A stretch of 64,000 nt of DNA from CAZMNY01 sp964567745 (GCA_964567745.1 CAZMNY010000043.1:1-64000); one strand, 5' to 3'; numbered from the stretch's first letter, positions 25,919-36,055 are shown. A program made the numbers and translations. The notes: generated by a model not told the origin, from the sequence alone.

Positions 25919-28900
25919 TCATTCTGCTTTCTTGCCTAGGAAGGCGTGGACCTTGCCGTCTTTGGTCGTGACAAAGAGACGTCCGTGAGCTGCGGCCATG
26001 CCATCCCACACAGGCGGCGCGTTGAGCTTGAACTGCTTGACCAGTTTTCCATCGTCTTTGTTCACAGCAACCAGGATCCCTCCGTGCTGACCGTCGAGCG
26101 CTTCGTCCTGTTTCTTCAAGAGCTTCTGGACGGTTGGGTCGCCCACCGTCAGTTTCTTAAACGTCTCCTCTTCGTCGATCACATCGGGCGAGCCGGCGAC
26201 GAAAAGCGCAGACGGTGTCGAGACCATCGCCTGGGCGTAGATGGGCAGATCGACCGCCCAGCGGTGTTTAACAAAGCTACCGGGCTGCGGACCCGACTTC
26301 GCTCGGAACCGAATCGCTCGACCGAATTTGCCTGGCACTGGCGTCGCGCCTTGAACCTTGGCCTTGTGCCGAAATTCAGATGCGTCGGCCGCGGTGGCTT
26401 TATCGAATGAGCATTCCAAAACGACCGTCGCTCCTTCCGGCCGGTAGTCGTTGTCCTCAAATCGTCGCGCGATTTGCTCGTCGTTCAGAGACGTATGATA
26501 GATGCGAACTTCGTCGATCAGTCCGGTCAATCCCAAGGGACTCTTGTAGTTCCCGACGCCGCTGGCATCGTCGGCTCCGATTTGCAGACCTTGAAGCGGG
26601 TCGGCCTTGATCAGTCCGGGGGTTTGAGCTTGGCTGACGAGCTTGCCGTCGACATAGAAGCGGAGACTCCCATCGTCGACAACGCCAACGAGGTGAGTCC
26701 ACTTGCCGGCGATTCGTTTTTTGCCGGGCGCGACGAATCGCTTGCTATCGAGGGCGACGACCAATTGCGGCACGCCTTTGCGGATCACGATGGCGTAACC
26801 GTTCTGTGGTCCGCCGCGAGCAACCACGACGCCTTGCGGGCGCTCGGCGTTGACCCAAGCCTCGATCGTAATCGGCACTCCAGCGGGGCTAAGCGACTTG
26901 GGTTTGCCGAAGTCGATCATGGAAACTTTGCCGCGCCCGCCCAAGCTTGGCGTCACCTCGGGCGGCTCTTTTCCGCTGGCGAACAGCTGGTGCTCGATTG
27001 TGGTCGTCCACTTGTAATACTGCGGCTTGCGAGCGAACCCATAAACCGACTCGTCGTCGGCCACGAGGATGCGTCCCGAAGGCGCGTATTTGCCGGCTTG
27101 GTAGTACCCGTTGTGGCCGCCCGCGAAGTTCTTCCCAAAGACCCAATAGGATCGGTGGAACCAATCGCCGTCGAGGAATCCCATCGGCGCGAATAGGTGT
27201 TTGAATTCGCCGCGCTGCGCGCCGCCATGTTCGGCCGCATTGCCCGAGACGGGACCGAGACCCTGTCGGCGTCCCTGGTGATCGAATCGTTGCGACTTCA
27301 TGTAGAGATAATGACCATCGCTGGAGAGAATGTCGGGAAGTCCGACAGGCATTTGCAAAGTCGCAATGTTGTCTTGAAGCGGCTTGCCGGTCTCGGTATC
27401 CGTATCGCCGATCAAGGTTTCGCCAACCTGCTTACCCGTCTTGGCGTCGAGCGCTAACAATCGCATGCCGCCGTCGAGGAACGCGGAACGCCCGGCGACG
27501 CAGTAAACGACATCGCCTTCAATAAGCACGCTGCCGTGCACAGGCCAAATCGATTCGAGCTGTTCGAACGCAACCGTTCTGCGGTCTTCCGGTGCCGCGC
27601 GATATCGCCAAATCAACTCGCCGTCCGTTACGCGAAGGCAATAGACCCAGCCGTCGACGCAGCCGAAAATGGCGCGCCCCTTGTCGATTGTCGGCGGTGA
27701 GTCGACGCGTCCGCCCGTCGTAAACGTCCACGACGTCTTGCCGCTCTTAACGTCGATGGCGTGGACTTTGTGACGATCGATTTGGGCGACGAACACTTTT
27801 CCTTCGGCTGTCGTCAAAGCGGTCAGCCGCCCGCCCAGTTGCAGACTCCAATCGGGAGCGAGCACAGCGGTCACGTTGGATTCGGTGTGCCCGTGCCTCG
27901 CCGCCCCGCCGCGATAAGTGCCCCAGTCCCCAGCCGCTGCGTTCGAAACAACGGGCTGACCAAATGCGGGCCCTTTCTCCAATCGGCCGGCTTCGTCCAC
28001 CTGTTGCGGCGGCGTCCAAGCTGAGGATGCCGGAGCGAGCGCATTCAACCCGTAGAGTTTGGCTTCGGGATAGCAAGCGCAATTGTGCGGCGGTGCATAA
28101 ACCAAACCGTTGCAGGGCATGATTCCATAATGGCAACCGCCTCGGACCCAATGGTGAATGTCCCAGTGCTGCTTGTTCACGTCAACGAACTCGATACCGG
28201 TCCGCGAAGGCATCAGGAACTTGTCCGTGGCTTTGGCGATATAACAGCGATGGTGGAACCAGTATGTCTCGACGTCCGGGGGAAACTCTTGCTTGACCTC
28301 GCCAGTTTTCGGATCACGCCCAGTGAAGACGCCGCTGTCGCGACCGCTTGTCGTCGGCGCCGACCAAATCAACCCGCCGGCAACCAACAAGTCCTCTGGC
28401 GACTGGTAACCGCCGCGTGCATGCGGCGCCGACCAAACTTCCTTGCCGTCATCCACCGCGTACGCGTGCATTAAGCGATCGCCGCCGGCAAACAGAACGA
28501 CATCGTCGTAGAAAACGAGCTTGGGGCCAAAGTTCATCGTCAGCGAAGGCCTACGTTTCGCCGCCGTAGAATTCCATCGCGATTCACCGGTCTTGGCGTC
28601 GAGCGCCACAACCTTGCTGCCGTCGTAAAAGCAGACTCGGTTTTTGCTCGAGGCCATCGTCAGCGGCGCGATCAACGCATCGTGACTCCAAAGGACCTTG
28701 CCCGTGTCGGCGTCGGCCGCAACAATCCGTCGCGGTTTCTCATTCCATTGCCACTCCCTGGCAACTCGACCTTGATCGCCTACGTTGTGCAGCGGCTCGT
28801 AATTCGCCAATTCCGATACTCCAGGATTGGCCATGGCGTAAACCATGTTGTCGCGAACAATCAACTCCTCGGTCGATTCCGTCCCTGGGATCGTGCGAAT

Positions 28901-29794
28901 CAATTCGCCCGTGGCGGCATCTAAAATGCTGACCGGTTGCCGAATTCCCAATGTGACGTAAACGCGATCGCCGACCGCAACCAAACGCCGCGCGAGCTGA
29001 GTTGGACCGCTCTTCAGCGGCCAAAGATGGTTGTGCCAAGTCGGGATCGATTTCTTCCAAAGGATCACGCCGTTGAACGCGTCACGAGCGACAAGCGTCC
29101 ACTTCGAGGGGAGTTGGATCGAGATCCGAGAGCCCTCGTCCATGATGTAAAACAATCGATTCGAAGCGGATACCAATGCACTCATGCTCGCCATGCGATC
29201 GTGGTGCCTCGACCATCGCGGGCTGCCGAGCCATTGCAGTTGCCGTGGCGGGCCAACGACGTCGTCGTTCGCCACGGCGTTGCCGCTCGAGTCATGCAGG
29301 TAATGAGTCCATTCGTCGATGTTGGTTGGCCGGGGCTTGATCGTCTTCGACCAGTTGCCGCCTCGCTTCTGCAGAATCACGCCTTCCGGCGCGACAACTC
29401 GGCTGATCTCTTCGTCACTCACCGACCCAGCCGTCTCGACGACCAACACGGTCACGATCGATTCAGCATAGGGCAGACGATTTCCGTCCCAAAGGTCGAT
29501 CGACGCCTCGCCATAGCGCCCCGCTCGATCCACGTTGGCTCGTGCCGCTTTCAGTTCAGCCGCGTCTTGCGTCAGGCCGTGGACTAGATAGCTCGGTCGC
29601 CTCGCAAGTTCGGCAGTCAGGCGGCCGTCACCGCATCCGACGTGCACAACCAATCCGCCCGATCGCCCAGCCAAAGTGAGCAACTCCTTCGCCGTCGTTG
29701 CCTCATCTGCGCCGCTAGCCGACGCACAAATCAAGCTCGTCAAACTCAGGAAAAAGATCAAAAACGAAGGCGCGGATCGGTGTGATCGAGACAT
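25919..29794 (-). CDS. Large secreted protein: methyltransferase-like, PQQ-propeller and LamG domains
   Basis: The 1291-aa protein has a signal peptide (about 1-29), a methyltransferase-like domain with HVGCGDGRL at 51-59, a long region of PQQ-type beta-propeller blades (about 180-930; DAATGEL, DADTGKV, DAKTGES and DVKSGKT mark blades), a LamG/concanavalin-like domain (about 985-1150) and a last propeller blade. A methyltransferase fold in an exported protein is odd, because SAM is cytoplasmic. It may be a scaffold or a degenerate binding domain. The gene stands alone; its 229-bp upstream region (29795-30023) is AT-richer and holds its promoter. Confidence 0.7.
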   Translation of the reverse strand: MSRSHRSAPSFLIFFLSLTSLICASASGADEATTAKELLTLAGRSGGLVVHVGCGDGRLTAELARRPSYLVHGLTQDAAELKAARANVDRAGRYGEASIDLWDGNRLPYAESIVTVLVVETAGSVSDEEISRVVAPEGVILQKRGGNWSKTIKPRPTNIDEWTHYLHDSSGNAVANDDVVGPPRQLQWLGSPRWSRHHDRMASMSALVSASNRLFYIMDEGSRISIQLPSKWTLVARDAFNGVILWKKSIPTWHNHLWPLKSGPTQLARRLVAVGDRVYVTLGIRQPVSILDAATGELIRTIPGTESTEELIVRDNMVYAMANPGVSELANYEPLHNVGDQGRVAREWQWNEKPRRIVAADADTGKVLWSHDALIAPLTMASSKNRVCFYDGSKVVALDAKTGESRWNSTAAKRRPSLTMNFGPKLVFYDDVVLFAGGDRLMHAYAVDDGKEVWSAPHARGGYQSPEDLLVAGGLIWSAPTTSGRDSGVFTGRDPKTGEVKQEFPPDVETYWFHHRCYIAKATDKFLMPSRTGIEFVDVNKQHWDIHHWVRGGCHYGIMPCNGLVYAPPHNCACYPEAKLYGLNALAPASSAWTPPQQVDEAGRLEKGPAFGQPVVSNAAAGDWGTYRGGAARHGHTESNVTAVLAPDWSLQLGGRLTALTTAEGKVFVAQIDRHKVHAIDVKSGKTSWTFTTGGRVDSPPTIDKGRAIFGCVDGWVYCLRVTDGELIWRYRAAPEDRRTVAFEQLESIWPVHGSVLIEGDVVYCVAGRSAFLDGGMRLLALDAKTGKQVGETLIGDTDTETGKPLQDNIATLQMPVGLPDILSSDGHYLYMKSQRFDHQGRRQGLGPVSGNAAEHGGAQRGEFKHLFAPMGFLDGDWFHRSYWVFGKNFAGGHNGYYQAGKYAPSGRILVADDESVYGFARKPQYYKWTTTIEHQLFASGKEPPEVTPSLGGRGKVSMIDFGKPKSLSPAGVPITIEAWVNAERPQGVVVARGGPQNGYAIVIRKGVPQLVVALDSKRFVAPGKKRIAGKWTHLVGVVDDGSLRFYVDGKLVSQAQTPGLIKADPLQGLQIGADDASGVGNYKSPLGLTGLIDEVRIYHTSLNDEQIARRFEDNDYRPEGATVVLECSFDKATAADASEFRHKAKVQGATPVPGKFGRAIRFRAKSGPQPGSFVKHRWAVDLPIYAQAMVSTPSALFVAGSPDVIDEEETFKKLTVGDPTVQKLLKKQDEALDGQHGGILVAVNKDDGKLVKQFKLNAPPVWDGMAAAHGRLFVTTKDGKVHAFLGKKAE

Positions 29795-30023
29795 GGGCGA
29801 CCAGTGCAGGTGGAGAGTTTGAGAATAGTTTTCAGTCGTTACTAATTCTCAACGCTGCACTCGACAGTTTCAACTCTCGTTGCGAAGTATTGGCCCTTTT
29901 CTCAATAGTAAAATCGTATTCAACCGTTGGTGAAACGGCGGAAATGTGGTCGCTAGGTTCGCTGGCAAGCGTAGCTACCGAGCGGCCGGAATCGTGATTC
30001 TTCGACATTGCCGAACGAAACCG

Positions 30024-30611
30024 CTATTTCGTATTCAACTTTTTGCGATTTGTTCTCACCACGATGGGATCCGACCAGATTGGCCAAACTGGGCCGAGTT
30101 GCCCGTTCGCGGTGACGTCGAGTTCGGGGCCCAGGCGAGGGAATCGATGCTGCTTGCTCGAGCGTTTAATCCGGAAGAAGTCGTCACGTGTCAGCTCGGC
30201 GAACTCATCTTGAAAACAGGCGTCGTAGGAAGTTTCAATCGCCTGAAAGATCTGTCTCAACACGAATCGACTTCGCTCGGGCTTAGCTTCGAGCAACTGA
30301 GCGTTGGCGACTGCGGATGCTAAGTGTTGAGCGGCTATGGCGACGCTTTCCGAATTGGCGTCGGCAGCGTAAATCGCAGCTCGTTTGACGTCCCGCCAAC
30401 CGACGGCAGCCGTCTCGCCATCAGCAAAAGCCGTCGCCGAACGAATAACTCGATCAATCGCCGCAACACAGTCGAGCCGCCCGCAGGCGTACTGCGTCTT
30501 AGCGCGTGCGACGCAACGAGCCGCCAAGCCGATCGCAGCTCGAATCGGCAGCAGCTTGAGTTGGCGAATCGACGGAAGCGGCTGGCTTTGGACGGGTGCT
30601 TGAGTGATCAT
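30024..30611 (-). CDS. Conserved-looking protein, unknown function
   Basis: The 195-aa protein is helical and Ala-rich, with repeated AIYAADANSE and AIAAQHLASAVANAQ patterns, and basic at the end. It has no signal peptide or motif I recognise. AGGGAG seven bases before ATG 30611 sets the start. It is divergent from the YTV gene. Codon use looks like its neighbours, so it is probably a real gene. Confidence 0.5.
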   Translation of the reverse strand: MITQAPVQSQPLPSIRQLKLLPIRAAIGLAARCVARAKTQYACGRLDCVAAIDRVIRSATAFADGETAAVGWRDVKRAAIYAADANSESVAIAAQHLASAVANAQLLEAKPERSRFVLRQIFQAIETSYDACFQDEFAELTRDDFFRIKRSSKQHRFPRLGPELDVTANGQLGPVWPIWSDPIVVRTNRKKLNTK

Positions 30612-30879
30612 GAGTGGCTCCCTTGAGGGTGTTTCAAACTTGCTACACCCAATTGTTCGCCGAGCCCATGACACGTCCGGTCAAACCGCAACGGGTCGTC
30701 TCAAGAAATATCTCATTTCCTTTCCCTCACCTGTCAGCTCGGGGCCGCTGGCTCGTTGTCTTGACCGAATTCGGTTCGTGTGAGGGCGTTATAGACGGCT
30801 CCCAGCTCATACGCTCAAATCTGCCAAAATACCTACCGATCGCTTGCAAGCCCACCTAAAGTCACTAAATTACACATTC

Positions 30880-30908
30880 TTGCACAATCAATATATTCTT
30901 CTTATTCT
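30880..30908 (+). promoter_or_regulatory. Candidate promoter of the YTV gene
   Basis: TTGCAC at 30880-30885 and TATTCT at 30903-30908 are separated by 17 bases in a very AT-rich stretch, 48 bases before the ATG at 30956. The spacing suits a housekeeping sigma factor, and TTGGAGG precedes the ATG. Low certainty: AT-rich DNA gives such matches easily. Confidence 0.35.
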
Positions 30909-30955
30909 TTGAGCTTGTCAAATTCGGTCTAAATTACGCAATTGGAGGCACCGAG

Positions 30956-32179
30956 ATGATTCAACAATGGTCCGTTCGCTTAGGAGGAGTGGCCCTCACA
31001 CTGGCCGCCACTTTCGCCGTGGCCGGTCAAGGTCAGGTTCAAAAAGGCGTTGCCGTCCCGAAGGGTGAAGCGGCGCAAAAGGGTGCTGCTGTTCAGGGAC
31101 CTATTTGTGGACCTGTCGCGCCGACCGTCCAATACGTGACCCGAACCGTGATGCGCCCCACCTACGTCACCGAGAAACGCACCGTCTGTGAGACTCAGTA
31201 CAAGGCGGAAACGAAGACGCGCACCGTGCAGGTTTGCCGACAAGTGCCGGAAACCTCGCAAGTCGAGCAGAAGTACACTACTTACGATTACGTCCAAAAG
31301 TCGCGTGAAGAGCAGTACCAAGTCACCGTACCTGTCTACTCGACTGTAAAGCAGTCCTACGAGGTTCGGATTCCCGAGTGGAAGCAAGTCGAACGAACTT
31401 ACCAAGTCCGAGTTCCGGTCTGGAGCACGGTCGAACGCGATATCACCGTAATGGTGCCTCACCAGGAACAGCGACAGGGCATGCGAAACGTTTGGGTTAC
31501 TGTTCCGGTCACCGTGATGAAAACAGTTTGCCGAGACAACGGTCACTTCGAGAATCGAGTCTCGACCGTTTGTGTCGCTCCCGTCGTGAGAGTCCATCAC
31601 GGTTGTGGACGTCGCCACTGCGGCGGTTGTGCAACGTGCGTTGCAAGTTGTGCTCCGCAAACGGTGACGACGTGTCACCGAGTTTGGGTTCCCAACATCG
31701 TCACCGAGCAGGTTGCTGTCACGATTCAACGTTGTGAACTGAAGCAGCAACTTTGCACGTACACGGCGACCGTTTGCCGACCGGAAACTCGCAAGCAATC
31801 CGTCAAGGTTTGCAACTACGAAACTCAGACCAAAACCCGAATGGAACGCGTTTGCGAATACCGAACTGAGACGAAAACGAAGGACGTCAAGACCTGTCGC
31901 TACGAAACTCAAACGAAGTCCCGAGTCGTCAATTACACCGAGTGCGTGCCGGTGCAGAAGACTCGAAAAGTGAACGTCACGACGTACAAGACCGTCGTCG
32001 AAGAACGCAAGGAAGATTACGTGGTTCACACGCCCGTTCAAGTCCAACGCGAGATCGACGTCACCGTTTGCCGTTTGGTTCCCGTCCAAGAGACCGTGGC
32101 GGTTAGCGCCTGCTGCACCATTGGCTGCGGCATCGGTCATCGTCGAATTCGACTCGGCGGATGCGGCACTTGCTATTAA
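30956..32179 (+). CDS. Secreted Cys-rich YTV-type cell-wall protein
   Basis: The 407-aa protein has a signal peptide (about 1-23, ending AVAGQ). The mature part is made of short repeats with Tyr, Thr and Val, such as VQYVTRTV, YQVTVPVYSTV, YQVRVPVWSTV and CNYETQTKTR/CRYETQTKSR. It carries many cysteines, with a Cys/His/Gly cluster near residue 220 and a Cys/Gly tail. This is the pattern of YTV proteins known from the planctomycete Rhodopirellula baltica cell wall (family knowledge). Disulfide links probably make it part of the wall. A strong terminator follows, so it is a single-gene unit. Confidence 0.8.
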   Translation: MIQQWSVRLGGVALTLAATFAVAGQGQVQKGVAVPKGEAAQKGAAVQGPICGPVAPTVQYVTRTVMRPTYVTEKRTVCETQYKAETKTRTVQVCRQVPETSQVEQKYTTYDYVQKSREEQYQVTVPVYSTVKQSYEVRIPEWKQVERTYQVRVPVWSTVERDITVMVPHQEQRQGMRNVWVTVPVTVMKTVCRDNGHFENRVSTVCVAPVVRVHHGCGRRHCGGCATCVASCAPQTVTTCHRVWVPNIVTEQVAVTIQRCELKQQLCTYTATVCRPETRKQSVKVCNYETQTKTRMERVCEYRTETKTKDVKTCRYETQTKSRVVNYTECVPVQKTRKVNVTTYKTVVEERKEDYVVHTPVQVQREIDVTVCRLVPVQETVAVSACCTIGCGIGHRRIRLGGCGTCY

Positions 32180-32213
32180 GCCGCGATTGAGTCATCGTCG
32201 AGAGTGAGTACCC

Positions 32214-32248
32214 AGAGTCGAACTTCGCGAGAAGTTCGGCTCTTTTTG
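32214..32248 (+). terminator. Terminator of the YTV gene
   Basis: AGAGTCGAACTTC pairs with GAAGTTCGGCTCT (one G-T pair) around a GCGA loop, and TTTT follows. It lies 35 bp after the stop. Confidence 0.8.
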
Positions 32249-32288
32249 TTTGCGTCGCACGGATGGCGCGTCGGCAAACTGCTGCGCA

Positions 32289-32708
32289 TCAGGCGTTGCT
32301 GGGGCTCGGAGTTTCTTGAGCCATGTGCTGAGCGGCGTGGCCTTCCAATTCGGCGCGGATCGCGTCGATGGACTTAGCGTTGGCGGGAAGAAACGGGTTC
32401 TCGACCGACGCCACCAGCGTGCCGCCGATACGATATTTTCGTTCGCGTTCCCAGAAACCTTCGGTGCAATGCCGAATGCGAACCACCAATAGGTGACTCG
32501 CGTGAGTCGGATTGGCTAGCGCGACCAAAACCACGTTGCTTTCGATGGCGGTCTGACTAAAGAACGAGAAGCCTTTGGGGGACAGGTCCGATGTTTCGGA
32601 GACCACAAAATCCCTCATTCCAGGAATCATGTTCTCGCCAAATTCAGCCCAATAGATCGTACTTTCATACGAGATTTGGGCCTGCTGACGCCGTTCGATG
32701 CTCTTCAT
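32289..32708 (-). CDS. PilZ-like domain protein
   Basis: The 139-aa protein begins with basic residues and YESTIYWAEFG, followed by VSETSDLSPKGFSFFSQ and later beta-strands RHCTEGFWERERKYRIGG. This is the layout of a PilZ-like barrel, although the c-di-GMP motif RxxxR is not perfect. It could bind c-di-GMP or a relic ligand. It stands alone and converges on the YTV gene. Confidence 0.5.
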   Translation of the reverse strand: MKSIERRQQAQISYESTIYWAEFGENMIPGMRDFVVSETSDLSPKGFSFFSQTAIESNVVLVALANPTHASHLLVVRIRHCTEGFWERERKYRIGGTLVASVENPFLPANAKSIDAIRAELEGHAAQHMAQETPSPSNA

Positions 32709-33182
32709 GGTTTTGCCCTAACCAAATTGGCGTTCTTCTCATGCCCGAAGAAGTATGGTGTCCCATTGGGGGGAGTCAAGCCAGTTTTCCGCCGCTCCGC
32801 AAAGCGACGCCTACCGAAGCCTATGCGGCTGAATTTTGAAGTCCTTGCGGCTTCTTTCTTTAGGCGCGCCGATGAGCGTCGACCAGTCCATTTGCTCGTA
32901 ACAACACGACCAAGCCGCACAACCACGCGCAGAAACGCCGAAGCTGCGGGCGCCAAAACTCAGGACGTTACGCTTGCCTGAGCTGCGAGGTGATAGACGC
33001 GTCGTTCGGGCTCGCACGACTGGCTGCGACGGCGAGCGGCGCGGCCATCGCGGACCAAGGACTTGCGGTGTGGAAAAGCGAGTCCGTTTCCCGACGCCGG
33101 AACGTGCGCCCGCCGGGAGTGTAAGATAGACCGGTACGAATGACCGCGCGAGCTCGCTCAAACCAATGCCTGGGATCAGTGC
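32709..33182. other. Gene-free stretch between the PilZ-like and MMPL genes
   Basis: About 470 bp with no credible gene: open frames here lack start signals and protein-like composition. The right part should carry the promoter of the MMPL gene, and the left part that of the PilZ-like gene. Confidence 0.4.
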
Positions 33183-35570
33183 ATGGACTGGTTATCAAGT
33201 ATTGCTTTGAAGTTGAACGACATCGTCTCGAGCCGGCGAGCGGTCGTGCTTTGCCTGATCGCAATAAGCGTGGTCATTGCCGGCGCCGCGGTGGTCAGCA
33301 CGCCGGTGCAAACGTCCATCATGCGGGGGTTGCTTCCCAGCGATTATGAATACGAACAATACAAGACTCAGGCGGAAACGTTCGGCGTCAACTCCGACGA
33401 CCTCATTTTCGTGGCCATTGATGAGGGCGAATCGATCTTCCGAGCGGATACGCTCGACGCGACGCGACAGTCAGTCGCCAAAGTTGAGGCGTTGCCGGAA
33501 GTTGAACACGTCACAACGCTCGTCAACACAACGGCGTTGACGACGCCTTGGCGTTCTTCTTTGCCGGACGTCATCGCTAGAGCCACATTGCGGGCGACTC
33601 TGCTCAATGGGGAAACGCCCGACATCTCGGTCATGTCGCTGCCGGTATTTTGGCCCGAGTCGGACGAGGTGCGGGCCAAGTTGGACATGGCAAGCTTAGC
33701 GGACGCGGTCAAAAGCAGTCCGTTTGCCGCTGACTTTGTCTCGCGCGACGGCAAGGCCCAACTCATGATCGTTTTGCTCGCGAGCGACGCGCCTCGAGTT
33801 GGCGGCCAACCAGCTCGACTCACCGATCGCATTGAAGACTTGATTCGCTCGACAGGTCTTGGGCGAGCGGGGATTACATCGTCGGGAGTCATGGTCACCG
33901 AGAGCGCGATGTTTCGTGAAGTCAATCGAAACCTCGGCCTCTTATTGCCGATCGGCGCCGTTGTGATTTGCGTCATTGTCTACGGCGTCTTTCATCGCGT
34001 TTCGCTGATTGTCCTAACGCTGGGGATTGCGATGGTGGCAATCGTCTGGTCGTTGGGTGCGGCGTCGTTCGTGTTCGGTCGGATGAGCCTGCTTGTAGCC
34101 GGCGCCCCGCTATTGGTGCTCGTCATTAGCACCTCCGACGTCATTCACATTGCTTCGGCCCATTTGACTGAAATTGAAAAAGGCCGGCTGCCCGAAGTTG
34201 CACTGCGAAATGCGATCGGGTCGGTTGGCGGCGCCTGCGTGCTGACGAGCGCGACAACCTTCGTTGGCTTTCTATCACTCGCGTTCACTCCGTCCGCCAG
34301 TGTGCAGCATGTGGCCGTCGCGCTGTCGATCGGAGTCGCCAGTGCTCTGGTCTTAGCGTTGACCATCTCGCCGATTGTGTTGAGTCGACTGCAATCGCCG
34401 GCTCAACCGCACAAATCTCTGCTAGGCAAACTGTGCAACCGGCCGATTCGCTGGTTTGTCGACGGCTGCAAACGGGCCAGCCTGACCTACCCCCGCGCAG
34501 TGCTTATCGTCAGCGCCGTGCTCGTATTGGCCTGCATCGTGGGGATCAGTCGCATCGAATTGGATGTCGATTTTCCCGCTCGTTTTCCCAGCAACCATCG
34601 TGTGGGGCGTGGCGTCCGTGTGATGAATGATCGATTCCAGGGGGCCAATTCCATTGACTTGATCATTGACTACGCCGATTCGACCATGACGCTGGAACGG
34701 CTCGCCGATCTGGCCCGAATCGAAACAGCGCTCGGCCGTCTCCCAGAGATTACTCGAGCCGCGACGCTGCCTCGCGTTCTCAATGCCGTCGACCGCTCAC
34801 TCGGCTTCGATTCGAAACACGAGCGAACGCCGCAGCAATTGCAAGCGACCCTCAACATGCTCCGCTCGAGCGGCGGTCTCGAGCAAGTCGTCTCGGCCGA
34901 CGGCCGCAAGATCCGAGTCGCTTTACAGATTGAAGCAACTCGAATCTTTGCCATCGCCGACCTCGCGCGTCGAGTCGAACGGATTGCCTCAGCGGAATTG
35001 GATGGGGAGGGAATGGCGACGGCTGCAGGCGGCTACATCGTTCTAGCCCGCGCATGCCAGTTGATTCTCCGCCGACAGACTCAGGGATTCCTGATTTGCT
35101 TCGCCACCGTCATGACCATCGTTGGCTTCGGGCTCCGCAGCACTCGACTCGCACTATTGTCAGTCTTCCCCAACATCCTTCCGTTGCTGTTGCTCGGCGG
35201 TCTTCTCGGCTTCATGTACGATGTGGTCGACACCGACATTCTCGCTGTCGCGATTGTCAGTTTTGGCCTGGCGGTTGACGACACGATTCACTTTCTCCAC
35301 CGATACAAACACGAGCGTCGGGATTCGAGCGTCACTTGTAAGATCGCGTTGGAGCGAACGTTTGACTACACCGGCGTCTCCATCATTCGAACGACGGTCA
35401 TACTCGGGCTAGGCCTCGCCCCCTTCGCCTGGTCCAACTACGTTTCCCTCTGGTTCCTCGGCACCTTCCTTGTCTTTGTCCTCGGCGCCGCCGTCATCGG
35501 CGACCTCCTCGTCCTACCCGCCACACTCCTCCTCTTCGACTCGCGACGAGAACTCGAAGGAAGCGATTGA
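33183..35570 (+). CDS. RND/MMPL-family exporter
   Basis: The 795-aa protein has about 12 membrane segments in the duplicated RND pattern: one at about 20-40, a large outer loop, five from about 245-405, one near 435, a second loop and five from about 635 on. TSDVIHIASAH and SFGLAVDDTIHFLHRYKHE are the two conserved helix-4-type motifs. These proteins export lipids or hydrophobic compounds using the proton gradient. No partner adaptor gene is adjacent, so it probably works alone, as MMPL proteins do. The substrate is unknown. Confidence 0.85.
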   Translation: MDWLSSIALKLNDIVSSRRAVVLCLIAISVVIAGAAVVSTPVQTSIMRGLLPSDYEYEQYKTQAETFGVNSDDLIFVAIDEGESIFRADTLDATRQSVAKVEALPEVEHVTTLVNTTALTTPWRSSLPDVIARATLRATLLNGETPDISVMSLPVFWPESDEVRAKLDMASLADAVKSSPFAADFVSRDGKAQLMIVLLASDAPRVGGQPARLTDRIEDLIRSTGLGRAGITSSGVMVTESAMFREVNRNLGLLLPIGAVVICVIVYGVFHRVSLIVLTLGIAMVAIVWSLGAASFVFGRMSLLVAGAPLLVLVISTSDVIHIASAHLTEIEKGRLPEVALRNAIGSVGGACVLTSATTFVGFLSLAFTPSASVQHVAVALSIGVASALVLALTISPIVLSRLQSPAQPHKSLLGKLCNRPIRWFVDGCKRASLTYPRAVLIVSAVLVLACIVGISRIELDVDFPARFPSNHRVGRGVRVMNDRFQGANSIDLIIDYADSTMTLERLADLARIETALGRLPEITRAATLPRVLNAVDRSLGFDSKHERTPQQLQATLNMLRSSGGLEQVVSADGRKIRVALQIEATRIFAIADLARRVERIASAELDGEGMATAAGGYIVLARACQLILRRQTQGFLICFATVMTIVGFGLRSTRLALLSVFPNILPLLLLGGLLGFMYDVVDTDILAVAIVSFGLAVDDTIHFLHRYKHERRDSSVTCKIALERTFDYTGVSIIRTTVILGLGLAPFAWSNYVSLWFLGTFLVFVLGAAVIGDLLVLPATLLLFDSRRELEGSD

Positions 35571-35795
35571 CGTCGGATAAAGAAGGCAGCGCGTCTTCGA
35601 TCTCACAGCGTTTTCGCGTGAGCCCATTCCCAAGCGGCTGACGAAAGAGGGGGCACGCGGAGCCGCAAAGAACGCGAAGAAGAGAGTTTTATCCCGTCGA
35701 TCATGTTGATCCTGTCCATACTTCACGTCCGTGTTTTGGACAGGTTGATCAATGGTTGGCAGGATGAAGAAGGCAGACCGTTGTCCTCACACTTC
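35571..35795. other. Intergenic stretch with a palindrome
   Basis: There is no gene here. CCTGTCCA at 35711-35718 pairs with TGGACAGG at 35737-35744 around an 18-base loop. The stretch with CCGCAAAGAACGCGAAGAAG looks like an intergenic filler repeat rather than coding DNA. Confidence 0.4.
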
Positions 35796-35904
35796 CTAGT
35801 GCAGCGTCAACACTAAGAATTAGGATCCCAGTGTTTGTATCGTACGCCGCCAAGTCAAGTTACGCCGAAGCCAACCCCCATTTTTAGAGTTGACGCGGCA
35901 CTAG
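35796..35904. repeat. 109-bp palindromic element (MITE-like), copy 1
   Basis: The ends read CTAGTGCAGCGTCAACACTAA and its near-complement TTAGAGTTGACGCGGCACTAG, with two mismatches in 21 positions. A second element of the same build and length lies at 53473-53580. Both begin and end with CTAG and share GAATT(A/G)GGATC after the left arm. No coding capacity. It is probably a non-autonomous mobile repeat. Confidence 0.65.
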
Positions 35905-36055
35905 GCTCTGTCCCTTAATTGGGATTGCATAGAAATTGACATCAAGGAAGCTCGACGAATCGCGACCCGCTACGAGAAAAAACTCGAGCACTACCTCGCC
36001 ATGATCTACATCGCGATCGCAAGAATGCTCATCAACTGGTATTAAGGGACAGAGC
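35905..36055 (+). mobile_element. IS5-type insertion-sequence remnant (151 bp)
   Basis: GCTCTGTCCCTTAAT at the left and its exact complement at the right are flanked on both sides by CTAG, the usual IS5 target duplication. Inside is the last part of a transposase frame, ending EHYLAMIYIAIARMLINWY then stop at 36043-36045. All of the catalytic part is deleted. The left CTAG is the right end of the palindromic element, so it inserted into that repeat. Confidence 0.8.

Noticed and set aside
30980..32140. 386-aa open frame on the minus strand opposite the YTV gene
   Set aside because: It is a shadow of the repeat-rich plus-strand gene, which has a signal peptide, ribosome site and terminator.
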